From Streptomyces tirandamycinicus (GTDB lineage Bacteria; Actinomycetota; Actinomycetes; Streptomycetales; Streptomycetaceae), in the NCBI RefSeq assembly GCF_003097515.1, contig NZ_CP029188.1:5562531-5626530 (forward strand): 64,000 nucleotides of DNA, in the 5' to 3' direction. Position numbers and translations under genes: made by a program. This document shows positions 24,136 through 32,258 of the stretch, one piece after another. The notes beneath the pieces are model-generated. The model had not been told where the DNA came from, did no database searches, and saw only the letters and a list, made by a program, of their open reading frames with translations. Within the stretch, counting starts at the first letter, position 1. Each line of letters begins with the position of its first letter.

Positions 24136-24915
24136 GTGTCCGCTACGCCCGTGCTGGCGTTGCGCGGGGTCTCCAAGCGGTTCGGTGCCGTTCAGGCGCT
24201 CACCGACGTAGAGCTTGAGGTCCACGCCGGTGAGGTCGTCGCCCTGGTGGGCGACAACGGCGCCGGAAAGTCCACTCTGGTCAAGACGATCGCCGGCGTG
24301 CACCCCATCGATGAGGGCGTCATCGAGTGGGAGGGCAGGGCCGTGTCCATCGGCAAGCCCCACGACGCCCAGAACCTGGGCATCGCGACCGTCTACCAGG
24401 ACCTCGCGCTGTGCGACAACATCGACGTCGTCGGCAACCTGTACCTCGGCCGGGAGCTCCGCAAGCGCGGCGTCCTCGACGAGGTCGAGATGGAGCGCCG
24501 CTCCCGCGAGCTGCTGAGCACGCTGTCCATCCGCATCCCCAGCGTCCGCATCCCGATCGCCTCGCTCTCCGGCGGCCAGCGGCAGACCGTGGCCATCGCC
24601 CGCTCGATGCTCGGCGCCCCCAAGCTGGTCATCCTCGACGAGCCCACCGCGGCCCTCGGCGTCGAGCAGACCGCGCAGGTGCTCGACCTGGTCGAGCGCC
24701 TCCGGGAGCGCGGCCACGCCGTCATCCTCATCAGCCACAACATGGCCGATGTGAAGGCCGTCGCCGACACGGTGGCGGTGCTCCGGCTCGGCCGGAACAA
24801 CGGGGTCTTCGACGTCAAGTCCACCTCGCAGGAAGAGATCATCTCCGCCATCACCGGCGCCACGGACAACGCCGTGACCCGTCGTGCGGCGCGCACCTCG
24901 GAGGCGCAGAAGTGA
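24136..24915 (+). CDS. xylG: XylG: xylose ABC transporter ATP-binding protein (single ATPase domain)
   Basis: A 259-residue ABC ATPase: Walker A GDNGAGKSTLVKT (about 38-50), signature LSGGQRQTVAIARSM (about 143-157), Walker B KLVILDEPTAAL and switch His in ILISHNM. It carries a single nucleotide-binding domain, whereas E. coli XylG has two fused domains; the short form is usual in actinobacteria and should act as a homodimer. The GTG at 24136 is preferred because AAGGAG at 24121-24126 is nine bases upstream; the in-frame ATG at 24127 touches that site directly. The stop overlaps the xylH start (GTGA). Confidence 0.92.
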   Translation: MSATPVLALRGVSKRFGAVQALTDVELEVHAGEVVALVGDNGAGKSTLVKTIAGVHPIDEGVIEWEGRAVSIGKPHDAQNLGIATVYQDLALCDNIDVVGNLYLGRELRKRGVLDEVEMERRSRELLSTLSIRIPSVRIPIASLSGGQRQTVAIARSMLGAPKLVILDEPTAALGVEQTAQVLDLVERLRERGHAVILISHNMADVKAVADTVAVLRLGRNNGVFDVKSTSQEEIISAITGATDNAVTRRAARTSEAQK

Positions 24916-26207
24916 GCATCGACAAGACTCCGGCACCCGCCGGCGGCCGCCACCGGGTGGACAACCCGGACGCCGCGCACGACGCGGTCACCGCGGTCGA
25001 CCCCCGGCTCCTGGTGCGCGAGCAGGGCCTCGGCGGCTACATCGCGGAGTTCAAGCGCAAGCTCCACGCCGGCGACCTGGGCTCCATCCCGGTCGTCATC
25101 GGCCTGATCCTGATCTGCGCGATCTTCCAGAGCCTGAACTCGCAGTTCCTCTCCGCGCAGAACCTCAGCAACATCGCCGTCACCATGGTCGCCACCGGCA
25201 TGATGGCCGTCGGCATCATCTTCGTGCTGCTGCTCGGCGAGATCGACCTGTCGGTCGGCTCCGTCAGCGGCGTGTCCGGCGCGATCGTGGCCGTACTCAG
25301 CGTCACCCACGGGATGAACGAGTGGCTGGCCGTGCTGGTCGCCATCGCCGGCGGCGCGGTCATCGGCGCCCTGCACGGCTTCTTCTTCGCCCGGATCGGC
25401 GCCCCCGCCTTCGCCGTCACCCTGGCCGGGCTGCTGTTCTGGCTGGGCTTCATGCTCCAGCTCCTCGGCTCCCAGGGCACGATCAACCTGGACGGCGACG
25501 GCATCGTCGGCAAGCTGACCACGTACTACTTCTCCGACGTGGCCGCCGCCTACGGCCTCGCCGGACTGGCCGTCGCCGTGTTCTTCGTCTCGGCGGTCGC
25601 CGACACCCGCCGCCGCCAGGCGGCCGGCATCCCGTCCCGGCCGCTCGGCGACATCGTGTTCCGCACCCTGCTGCTCGCCGCCGTGTCCTTCGCCGCCGCG
25701 TACATGTTCAACCAGTACAAGGGCCTCCCGCTGGCCCTGGTGCTGTTCCTCGCGGTCCTGGTGACCACCGACTTCGTCCTGCGGCGCACCGCCTACGGAC
25801 GCAAGATCTTCGCCCTCGGCGGCAGCGTCGAGGCGTCCCGCCGCGCCGGCATCAACGTCACCGCGGTGCGGATCTCGGTCTTCGCCATCGCCGGCACCTT
25901 CGCGGCCGTCGGCGGCCTGTTCTGGGCCTCCAAGATCGCCGCCGCCAACCAGAGCGCCGGCGCCGGCGACCTGCTGATGAACGTCATCGCGGCGGCCGTC
26001 ATCGGCGGCACCAGCCTCTTCGGCGGCCGCGGCCGCACCTGGAACGCGCTGCTCGGCGTCATGGTGATCGTCTCGATCCAGTACGGGCTCGCGCTGGAGG
26101 GCATCGCCACCCCGATCCAGTACATGATCACCGGCGGGGTGCTCCTCGCCACCGTCGTGATCGACTCGGTCACGCGCAAGACGCAGAAGACCGCCGGCCG
26201 CGCATAG
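24912..26207 (+). CDS. xylH: XylH: xylose ABC transporter permease
   Basis: A 431-residue permease of the RbsC/XylH family with about ten or more hydrophobic segments after a 60-residue hydrophilic N-terminus. Family segments are LLLGEIDLSVGSVSG (about 107-121), APAFAVTLAGLLFWLG, FALGGSVEASRRAGI and VIGGTSLFGGRGRTWNALLG. The GTG at 24912 overlaps the xylG stop by four bases, so translation is coupled. It completes the XylFGH importer. A very strong hairpin follows at 26221-26256. Confidence 0.92.
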   Translation: MSIDKTPAPAGGRHRVDNPDAAHDAVTAVDPRLLVREQGLGGYIAEFKRKLHAGDLGSIPVVIGLILICAIFQSLNSQFLSAQNLSNIAVTMVATGMMAVGIIFVLLLGEIDLSVGSVSGVSGAIVAVLSVTHGMNEWLAVLVAIAGGAVIGALHGFFFARIGAPAFAVTLAGLLFWLGFMLQLLGSQGTINLDGDGIVGKLTTYYFSDVAAAYGLAGLAVAVFFVSAVADTRRRQAAGIPSRPLGDIVFRTLLLAAVSFAAAYMFNQYKGLPLALVLFLAVLVTTDFVLRRTAYGRKIFALGGSVEASRRAGINVTAVRISVFAIAGTFAAVGGLFWASKIAAANQSAGAGDLLMNVIAAAVIGGTSLFGGRGRTWNALLGVMVIVSIQYGLALEGIATPIQYMITGGVLLATVVIDSVTRKTQKTAGRA

Positions 26208-26220
26208 CGGCCACCCACGG

Positions 26221-26256
26221 GCAGTGCCCGGCGCCGGAACCGGCGCCGGGCACTGC
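26221..26256 (+). terminator. Perfect 17-bp hairpin after xylH
   Basis: Arms 26221-26237 and 26240-26256 pair without mismatch around a two-base AA centre, so in RNA the loop opens slightly. It lies 13 bases after xylH and insulates dxs from the xyl operon. Confidence 0.85.
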
Positions 26257-26338
26257 CGCGTGTTTCCCCCAGGGGCGGGCAGCCGTACGCAAGGGCCCCC
26301 GTGTCGTCCGAAGGAGTGACGCGCAAGGCACCGCCCGA

Positions 26339-26368
26339 TGACAGCCGCCGGGAGCGGAACATTAGACT
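26339..26368 (+). promoter_or_regulatory. Candidate housekeeping promoter of dxs
   Basis: TGACAG (26339-26344) and TAGACT (26363-26368) are separated by 18 bases, close to the Streptomyces HrdB promoter pattern. It lies 45 bases before the dxs start. Confidence 0.5.
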
Positions 26369-26413
26369 CGACAAAATCGGCAAGCTCGACCAGCTCGAAC
26401 GCAAGGAGGCACG

Positions 26414-28420
26414 GTGACGCAGCCGCGCGTAGCGCGTCGTTCAAATGTGGCGGTGGGCGACGGGTGGGAGCTGCTTACCCGTATCAAGGGACCGCGCGAT
26501 CTCGACCGGCTCGGCAAGGAGCAGCTCGACCTGCTGGCCGCGGAGATCCGCACCTTCCTCGTGGACGCCGTCTCCAAGACCGGCGGCCACCTCGGCCCCA
26601 ACCTCGGCGTGGTCGAGCTGACCATCGCCCTGCACCGGGTCTTCGACTCACCGAAGGACAAGGTCCTCTTCGACACCGGCCACCAGAGCTACGTCCACAA
26701 GCTGCTCACCGGCCGCCAGGACTTCTCCCGGCTCCGGGCCAAGGGCGGCCTGTCCGGCTACCCCTCGCGCGCCGAGTCCGAGCACGACGTCATCGAGAAC
26801 TCGCACGCCTCGACGGTCCTCGGCTGGGCCGACGGCCTCGCCAAGGCCAACCAGGTGCTGGGGAAGGACGACCACGTCGTCGCCGTCATCGGTGACGGCG
26901 CCCTCACCGGCGGCATGGCCTGGGAGGCGCTGAACAACATCGCCGACGCCAAGGACCGCCCGCTCGTCATCGTCGTCAACGACAACGAGCGCTCCTACGC
27001 CCCCACCATCGGCGGCCTCGCCAACCACCTGGCCACCCTGCGCACCACCGACGGCTACGAGCGCTTCCTCGCCCGCGGCAAGGACATCCTGGAGCGCACC
27101 CCCGTCGTCGGCAGGCCCCTCTACGAGACCCTGCACGGCGCCAAGAAGGGCCTCAAGGACTTCATCGCCCCGCAGGGCATGTTCGAGGACCTCGGCCTGA
27201 AGTACGTCGGCCCCATCGACGGCCACGACATCGAGGCCATGGAGTCCGCGCTGACCCGCGCCAAGCGGTTCGGCGGCCCCGTCATCGTCCACTGCCTGAC
27301 CGAGAAGGGCCGCGGCTACCAGCACGCGGAGCAGGACGAGGCCGACCGCTTCCACGGCATCGGCCCGATCCACCCCGACACCGGACTGCCGGTGAAGACC
27401 GCCGCGGCCAGCTGGACCTCCGTCTTCGGCGACGAGATGGTCAAGCTCGGCCGGGAGCGCGAGGACGTCGTCGCCATCACCGCGGCGATGCTCCAGCCCG
27501 TCGGCCTGAAGAAGTTCGCCGAGACCTTCCCCGAGCGCGTGTTCGACGTCGGTATCGCCGAGCAGCACGCGGCGACCTCCGCGGCCGGACTCGCCACCGG
27601 CGGGCTCCACCCGGTCTTCGCCGTCTACGCCACGTTCCTCAACCGCGCCTTCGACCAGGTACTGATGGACGTCGCCCTGCACAAGTGCGGAGTGACCTTC
27701 GTCCTGGACCGGGCCGGCGTCACCGGCGACGACGGCGCCTCCCACAACGGCATGTGGGACATGTCGATCCTCCAGGTCGTCCCCACCCTGCGGATGGCCG
27801 CACCACGCGACGCCGAACAGCTCCGCGCCCAGCTCCGCGAGGCCGTCGAGGTCGACGACGCGCCGACCGTGGTCCGCTACTCCAAGGGCGTGGTCGGCCC
27901 CGCCGTCCCCGCCGTCGGCCGGATCGGCGGCATGGACGTCCTGCGCGAGCCCGGCACCGGCACCCACGGCCCTTCGGGCACGGGGGACACCCCCAGGCCC
28001 GACGTCCTCCTCGTCTCGGTCGGCGCACTCGCGCCGATGTGCCTGGAGATCGCCGGCCTCCTCGACAAGCAGGGCATCTCCACCACCGTCGTCGACCCCC
28101 GCTGGGTCAAGCCGGTCGACGAGGCCCTCCCCGCGCTCGCCGCCAAGCACCGCGTCGTCGTCACCGTCGAGGACAACGGCCGCGTCGGGGGTGTCGGCTC
28201 CGCCGTCGCCCAGGCGCTGCGCGACGCCGGGGTAGACCTGCCGCTGCGCGACTTCGGCATCCCGCCGCGCTTCCTCGACCACGCCTCCCGCAAGGAGGTC
28301 ATGGCCGAGATCGGGCTGACCGCGCCGGACATCGCCCGCCAGGTCACCGGCCTCGTCGCCACGCTGGACGGCCGCCTCGACGACGAGCCCAGCAGGACCG
28401 CCGAGCCCGCGCGGGACTGA
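26414..28420 (+). CDS. dxs: 1-deoxy-D-xylulose-5-phosphate synthase
   Basis: A 668-residue DXP synthase condensing pyruvate and glyceraldehyde 3-phosphate with thiamine diphosphate, the first step of the MEP isoprenoid pathway. The N-terminal domain shows HLGPNLGVVELTIALH, FDTGHQSYVHKLLTGR, and the TPP/Mg motif GDGALTGGMAWEALNN continuing to VVNDNERSYAP. The central domain has VFDVGIAEQHAATSAAGLA with the catalytic Glu and YATFLNRAFDQV. The C-terminal domain shows TVEDNGRVGGVGSAVAQAL. The GTG start at 26414 follows AAGGAGG at 4 bases. It adds about 20 residues before the usual LLTRIKGPRDL, so a slightly later start cannot be excluded. A short insert (GTGTHGPSGTGDTPR) lies between the last two domains. 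It is monocistronic. Confidence 0.95.
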   Translation: MTQPRVARRSNVAVGDGWELLTRIKGPRDLDRLGKEQLDLLAAEIRTFLVDAVSKTGGHLGPNLGVVELTIALHRVFDSPKDKVLFDTGHQSYVHKLLTGRQDFSRLRAKGGLSGYPSRAESEHDVIENSHASTVLGWADGLAKANQVLGKDDHVVAVIGDGALTGGMAWEALNNIADAKDRPLVIVVNDNERSYAPTIGGLANHLATLRTTDGYERFLARGKDILERTPVVGRPLYETLHGAKKGLKDFIAPQGMFEDLGLKYVGPIDGHDIEAMESALTRAKRFGGPVIVHCLTEKGRGYQHAEQDEADRFHGIGPIHPDTGLPVKTAAASWTSVFGDEMVKLGREREDVVAITAAMLQPVGLKKFAETFPERVFDVGIAEQHAATSAAGLATGGLHPVFAVYATFLNRAFDQVLMDVALHKCGVTFVLDRAGVTGDDGASHNGMWDMSILQVVPTLRMAAPRDAEQLRAQLREAVEVDDAPTVVRYSKGVVGPAVPAVGRIGGMDVLREPGTGTHGPSGTGDTPRPDVLLVSVGALAPMCLEIAGLLDKQGISTTVVDPRWVKPVDEALPALAAKHRVVVTVEDNGRVGGVGSAVAQALRDAGVDLPLRDFGIPPRFLDHASRKEVMAEIGLTAPDIARQVTGLVATLDGRLDDEPSRTAEPARD

Positions 28421-28458
28421 TCCGCGCGCCGTCCGGCGCACGCACCGGCAGACCGATT

Positions 28459-28497
28459 GGACCGGTCGGAGTACCCGAAGAGGTTTCCGGCCGGTCC
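28459..28497 (+). terminator. Terminator after dxs
   Basis: Twelve-base arms 28459-28470 and 28486-28497 pair with one wobble around a 15-base loop and are followed by TTTCG. Confidence 0.65.
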
Positions 28498-28584
28498 TTT
28501 CGTGTGAAACGCACTCCGTGGGCGGGCGAGGTCCCGCACCCCTCTCGATCATGGGTTGACGGCCATGGGTACGGAGGTACGCCG

Positions 28585-30096
28585 GTGAGCACACAGCAGC
28601 AGCCCCCCAGGAGCACCGGGGCGTTCCGGACCAAGACGGTCGAGCAGTCGATCCGGGACACGGAGGAGCCGGAGCACGCGCTCAGGAAGTCGCTCTCCGC
28701 CTGGGACCTGACCGTCTTCGGCGTCGGCGTCATCATCGGCACCGGCATCTTCGTGCTGACGGGCATCGCCGCCAAGGAGAACGCCGGCCCCGCCACCGCC
28801 CTGTCCTTCGTCGCCGCCGGCATCGTCTGCGCCCTCGCGGCGCTCTGCTACGCCGAGTTCGCGTCCACCGTGCCGGTGGCCGGCTCGGCGTACACCTTCT
28901 CGTACGCCTCGATCGGGGAACTCCCCGCCTGGATCATCGGCTGGGACCTGGTCCTGGAGTTCGCCCTCGGCACCGCGGTGGTGGCGGTCGGCTGGTCCGG
29001 CTACGTGCGCGCCCTGCTGGAGACCAACATCGGCCTGCAGATGCCCACGGCGCTCTCCGGGCCCGACGCGGGCGGCCACTTCGACCTGCTGGCCTTCCTG
29101 CTGATCCTGGCGCTCACCGCCGTGCTCGTCATCGGCATGAAGCTGTCCGCCCGCATCACCGCGATCGTCGTCGCGATCAAGGTCACCGTGGTGCTGCTGG
29201 TCATCGTCGCGGGGGCCTTCTTCATCAAGGCCGAGAACTACACCCCGTTCATCCCCCCGGCCGAGCCGCAGGAGACCGGCAGCGGCCTCACGGCGCCGCT
29301 GGTCCAGGTGCTGTTCGGCTACGAACCCACCAACTTCGGCGTCATGGGCATCTTCACCGCCGCCTCCATCGTGTTCTTCGCCTTCATCGGCTTCGACGTC
29401 GTCGCCACCGCCGCCGAGGAGACCCGCAACCCCCAGCGCGACATGCCGCGCGGCATCCTCGGCTCCCTGCTGATCTGCACCGTGCTGTACGTGGCCGTGA
29501 CCCTCGTCGTCACCGGTATGCAGCGCTACACCGAGATGTCCGCGACCGCCCCGCTCGCCGACGCCTTCAAAGCCGTCGGCCAGCCCTTCTTCGCCGGCGC
29601 CATCAGCGTCGGCGCGGCCGTGGGGCTCATCACCGTCTGCATGATCCTGCTGCTGGGCCAGACCCGGGTGTTCTTCGCCATGAGCCGCGACGGACTGCTG
29701 CCGCGCTTCTTCTCCATCACCCACCCGAAGTTCCGGACACCCCACCGCGCGACCATCGTGCTCGGCGTGGCCATCGCGATCATCGCGGGCTTCACCAGCC
29801 TCCAGGCACTCGCCGCCCTGGTGAACATCGGCACGCTCTTCGCCTTCGTCATCGTGGCCCTCGGCGTCATCATCCTCCGCAACACCCGGCCCGACCTGCA
29901 CCGCGCGTTCCGGACCCCCTGGGTGCCGGTACTGCCGGCCCTGTCCATCGCGGCGTCCCTCTGGCTGATGCTGAACCTCCCGGCCGAGACCTGGCTGCGG
30001 TTCGCCGTCTGGATGGCGCTGGGCGTGGTCGTCTACTACCTCTACGGCCGCTCCCACAGCCGCCTCGGCAAGCTCGGCAAGGGCGCCGAGTTCTAG
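28585..30096 (+). CDS. APC-superfamily amino-acid permease (cationic amino acid transporter type)
   Basis: A 503-residue membrane permease of the amino acid-polyamine-organocation superfamily, closest in pattern to the cationic amino acid transporters (YfnA/CAT type). The substrate motif in helix 1 is visible as GVGVIIGTGIFVLTG (about residues 47-61), followed by some 12 hydrophobic helices. FFAFIGFDVVATAAEETRNP, with its conserved Glu pair, is diagnostic of the CAT group. The N-terminal 35 residues are hydrophilic and cytoplasmic. The GTG at 28585 follows GGAGG by about nine bases. It is a single gene closed by the hairpin at 30172-30219. Exact substrates are not predictable. Confidence 0.9.
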   Translation: MSTQQQPPRSTGAFRTKTVEQSIRDTEEPEHALRKSLSAWDLTVFGVGVIIGTGIFVLTGIAAKENAGPATALSFVAAGIVCALAALCYAEFASTVPVAGSAYTFSYASIGELPAWIIGWDLVLEFALGTAVVAVGWSGYVRALLETNIGLQMPTALSGPDAGGHFDLLAFLLILALTAVLVIGMKLSARITAIVVAIKVTVVLLVIVAGAFFIKAENYTPFIPPAEPQETGSGLTAPLVQVLFGYEPTNFGVMGIFTAASIVFFAFIGFDVVATAAEETRNPQRDMPRGILGSLLICTVLYVAVTLVVTGMQRYTEMSATAPLADAFKAVGQPFFAGAISVGAAVGLITVCMILLLGQTRVFFAMSRDGLLPRFFSITHPKFRTPHRATIVLGVAIAIIAGFTSLQALAALVNIGTLFAFVIVALGVIILRNTRPDLHRAFRTPWVPVLPALSIAASLWLMLNLPAETWLRFAVWMALGVVVYYLYGRSHSRLGKLGKGAEF

Positions 30097-30171
30097 ATTC
30101 CGCACCGGGGGACCGGAGGACCGGGGGCGCCGGCAGGCACGCGGCCCCCGGCGGCGAGCCCGCCCACGACG

Positions 30172-30219
30172 CCACACGGCCCGGTATGCCCCCGTAACGG
30201 GACATACCGGGCCGTGTGG
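30172..30219. terminator. Perfect 17-bp bidirectional hairpin
   Basis: Arms 30172-30188 and 30203-30219 are exact inverted repeats with a 14-base loop that itself contains CCCGT/ACGGG. It lies between the convergent permease and NYN-domain genes and can end both. Confidence 0.85.
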
Positions 30220-30268
30220 TGTGTGCGCCTGCTCGCCGAGCCACCGCCGTCACCGAGGTACGCCCGGG

Positions 30269-30640
30269 TCAGCCGCGGCGGACCGCCCGCGGACCCACGA
30301 CCTCCGCCCCCAGGGCCTCCACCCGCTCCCGCAGCCCCCGGTCGGCGGTGACCACCACCGCGGAACGGCCCGCGTTCTCCCGGACCAGCTCCACGACGCG
30401 GTCGTCACCGCTGCCCGGCGCGTCCTCGACCCGCACGCCCGGGACGGACCCGACCCCCCTCGCCCGGCCCTCGACGACCAGGACCACCTCGACCGGACCG
30501 GGGCGCCCGGAGATACCCTCCTCGGCGAGCGGGACCAGTCCGTCGCGCAGCCGCTCGGCCGCGCCCCGGCGGTCACGCCACCACCCGTCCGGGACCGAAC
30601 CGACCACGTTCGCGCCATCGACGATCAGGAGGAGGACCAT
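30269..30640 (-). CDS. NYN/PIN-like domain protein (YacP type), putative nuclease
   Basis: A 123-residue single-domain protein. The N-terminal LLLIVDGANVVGS (residues 3-15) carries the first conserved acidic residue of NYN/PIN-like nucleases. DDRVVELVRENAG and VVVTADRGLRERVEALGAEVVGP supply the later acidic and Rossmann-like elements. In Streptomyces such proteins are often labelled NTP pyrophosphohydrolase, but the motifs fit the YacP-like NYN RNase fold better. It is divergent from the propeller-like gene, with about 115 bases between. Whether it cuts RNA is not shown. Confidence 0.75.
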   Translation of the reverse strand: MVLLLIVDGANVVGSVPDGWWRDRRGAAERLRDGLVPLAEEGISGRPGPVEVVLVVEGRARGVGSVPGVRVEDAPGSGDDRVVELVRENAGRSAVVVTADRGLRERVEALGAEVVGPRAVRRG

Positions 30641-30755
30641 GGCGGAAGCGTGTCACAGGACCGCTCCGCAGGCGTGCCGACCGGGGTGTCACCGGGTGTT
30701 ATCGTCACGTAAATCAAGCGCTTGCACGGCGCTCGGGGAAGGTGGGCAACGGGCC

Positions 30756-31922
30756 ATGTCATTGCGGTCTGCGCGGAGGTCGAAGCGTCGCACGGGCACC
30801 GCCCCCCAACCCGTGGGCGCCGAAGGCAGGCAGCGCAAGGCGGCCCGGGCCTCGGCCACACTGCCCGCCGACCCGTCGCTCCCGCCGACCGCCGGCTGGC
30901 TGCTGCGCGGCAAGGACGGGCGGCTGTCCGCGTACACACCGGCCGCCGACGGCGTGCTGCGCTGGACCGAGAAACGGCCGGGCGGGCCCGGGTGGACCGG
31001 CCCCGAACTGTTCCCGGCCCCCGGCATCCTGCCCTACCTGGCGATCGCCCAGGGCTCCGACGGCTATGTGCAGCTGGTCGGACTGCGCCGCACCCCGGTC
31101 GCCGGCGGCGAGGTCGCCACGGACGTGGTGCAGGCCATCCAGTACCAGTCCGGGCGCCCGATGCGGGACTGGTACGCGCTCGGCACCCCCTACGCCCAGG
31201 ACCGCGGCCTCGCGGCGACCATAGGGCTCCCCGCGGCCGTGGTGGACGCGGAGGGCTCCCTCCACGTCTTCGTGCGCAACGCGGGCGGCGGCGTCTGCGG
31301 CCGGGCGCAGGTGCCGAACGGCAAATGGAACAAGTGGGCCGACCTCAAGGGCAGCGGGACGCTCGGCCTACCCGCCGCGTCGGTCACCGACCACGGGCTG
31401 ATGGAGGTCCTCGCCCCGGCGGAGGACGCCGTGCTGCGGTGGGACCAGGAAACCCAGGGCGTGAAGTTCCGGCGCTCCGGCGACATCGCGTTCTCCGCCG
31501 CCGACGGCTCCGTCAGCTCGGAGCGCACCGGCCGCGAGCGGCTGACCCACTTCTGGCGCGACGCCGCCACGGGCGCCGTCCACGCCTGGCGCGAGGGCAT
31601 GGCCGCCCCTGCGGCCCTCGGCGGGGAGGGCGGCTCCGGGCCGGTCGCCGTGCTCCGGACACCGGTCGACGGCCAGGACTGCACGATCCTGGCCCAGCGC
31701 GGCGCCGACGGCCGCCCGGCCCTCGCCGCGTACCCGACGGAGAAGGAGTCCGCGGGCCTCGACTGGACGCCCACGGGCGACCCCTGCGTCGGCGCCCCCG
31801 CCCTCGCCATCGACGGCACCGGCCGCGTCGTCCTCGCCGCGCTCGGCGGCGACGGCTCCCTGCGGGTGACGCGGCAGAAGTCCGAGTCCGGTCTGGCGAT
31901 GGAGGCGTGGACGCGGGTGTGA
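30756..31922 (+). CDS. Hypothetical protein, probable beta-propeller
   Basis: A 388-residue protein I do not recognise by name. After a basic 35-residue N-terminus it consists of repeated short beta segments: GWLLRGKDGRLSAYT, DGYVQLVGLRR, GSLHVFVRNAGGGVCGRAQV, GLMEVLAPAEDAVLRWDQE, HFWRDAATGAVHAWREG and GTGRVVLAALGGDGSLRVTR. The spacing of about 45-50 residues and the recurring pattern of a tryptophan or aromatic with Gly-Ser/Asp-Gly recall PLL-like or sialidase-like propellers. No signal peptide or membrane helix is seen, so it appears cytoplasmic or exported by an unknown route. The ATG at 30756 is the best start. It ends before the strong hairpin at 32050. Confidence 0.7.
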   Translation: MSLRSARRSKRRTGTAPQPVGAEGRQRKAARASATLPADPSLPPTAGWLLRGKDGRLSAYTPAADGVLRWTEKRPGGPGWTGPELFPAPGILPYLAIAQGSDGYVQLVGLRRTPVAGGEVATDVVQAIQYQSGRPMRDWYALGTPYAQDRGLAATIGLPAAVVDAEGSLHVFVRNAGGGVCGRAQVPNGKWNKWADLKGSGTLGLPAASVTDHGLMEVLAPAEDAVLRWDQETQGVKFRRSGDIAFSAADGSVSSERTGRERLTHFWRDAATGAVHAWREGMAAPAALGGEGGSGPVAVLRTPVDGQDCTILAQRGADGRPALAAYPTEKESAGLDWTPTGDPCVGAPALAIDGTGRVVLAALGGDGSLRVTRQKSESGLAMEAWTRV

Positions 31923-32258
31923 CGCCGTACGCGGGTGCGCTGCCGCCTCGGCCGGGCCCCGGCCGGTCGTGGCGACCGCGCGACCCGGCCGGTCGTGGCC
32001 CCCTGACTGTCGTGGCCCCGTGGACGGCCGGCCCGCGCGGGAACGCGCTACGGGAACGGGCCGTACGGGATCTCTCCCGTACGGCCCGTTCCCGTCTTCC
32101 CGGCTGTCGTCCCGGCCGTCTTCCCGCGCGTGTTCCCCTCGGACGGTGGCCGTGACCGGCGGCACGTCACGCGTCGACTGTCACACGCCACACGCCACAC
32201 GCCGTAGGTCACCGGCCGCCCGTCACGCCTCAGACGGCGCGAGACGCCGAGCGCACCG
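31923..32258. other. Convergent gap with large hairpin and short repeats
   Basis: There is no gene in these 336 bases. They hold the 20-base-pair hairpin at 32050-32095 and, nearer fadB, short repeats of GTCGT/CCCGG words and CACACGC units (about 32180-32205). Confidence 0.7.
32050..32095. terminator. Perfect 20-bp bidirectional hairpin
   Basis: Arms 32050-32069 and 32076-32095 pair exactly around the loop ATCTCT. It is the longest perfect stem in the window and lies between the convergent propeller-like gene and fadB. Confidence 0.9.
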
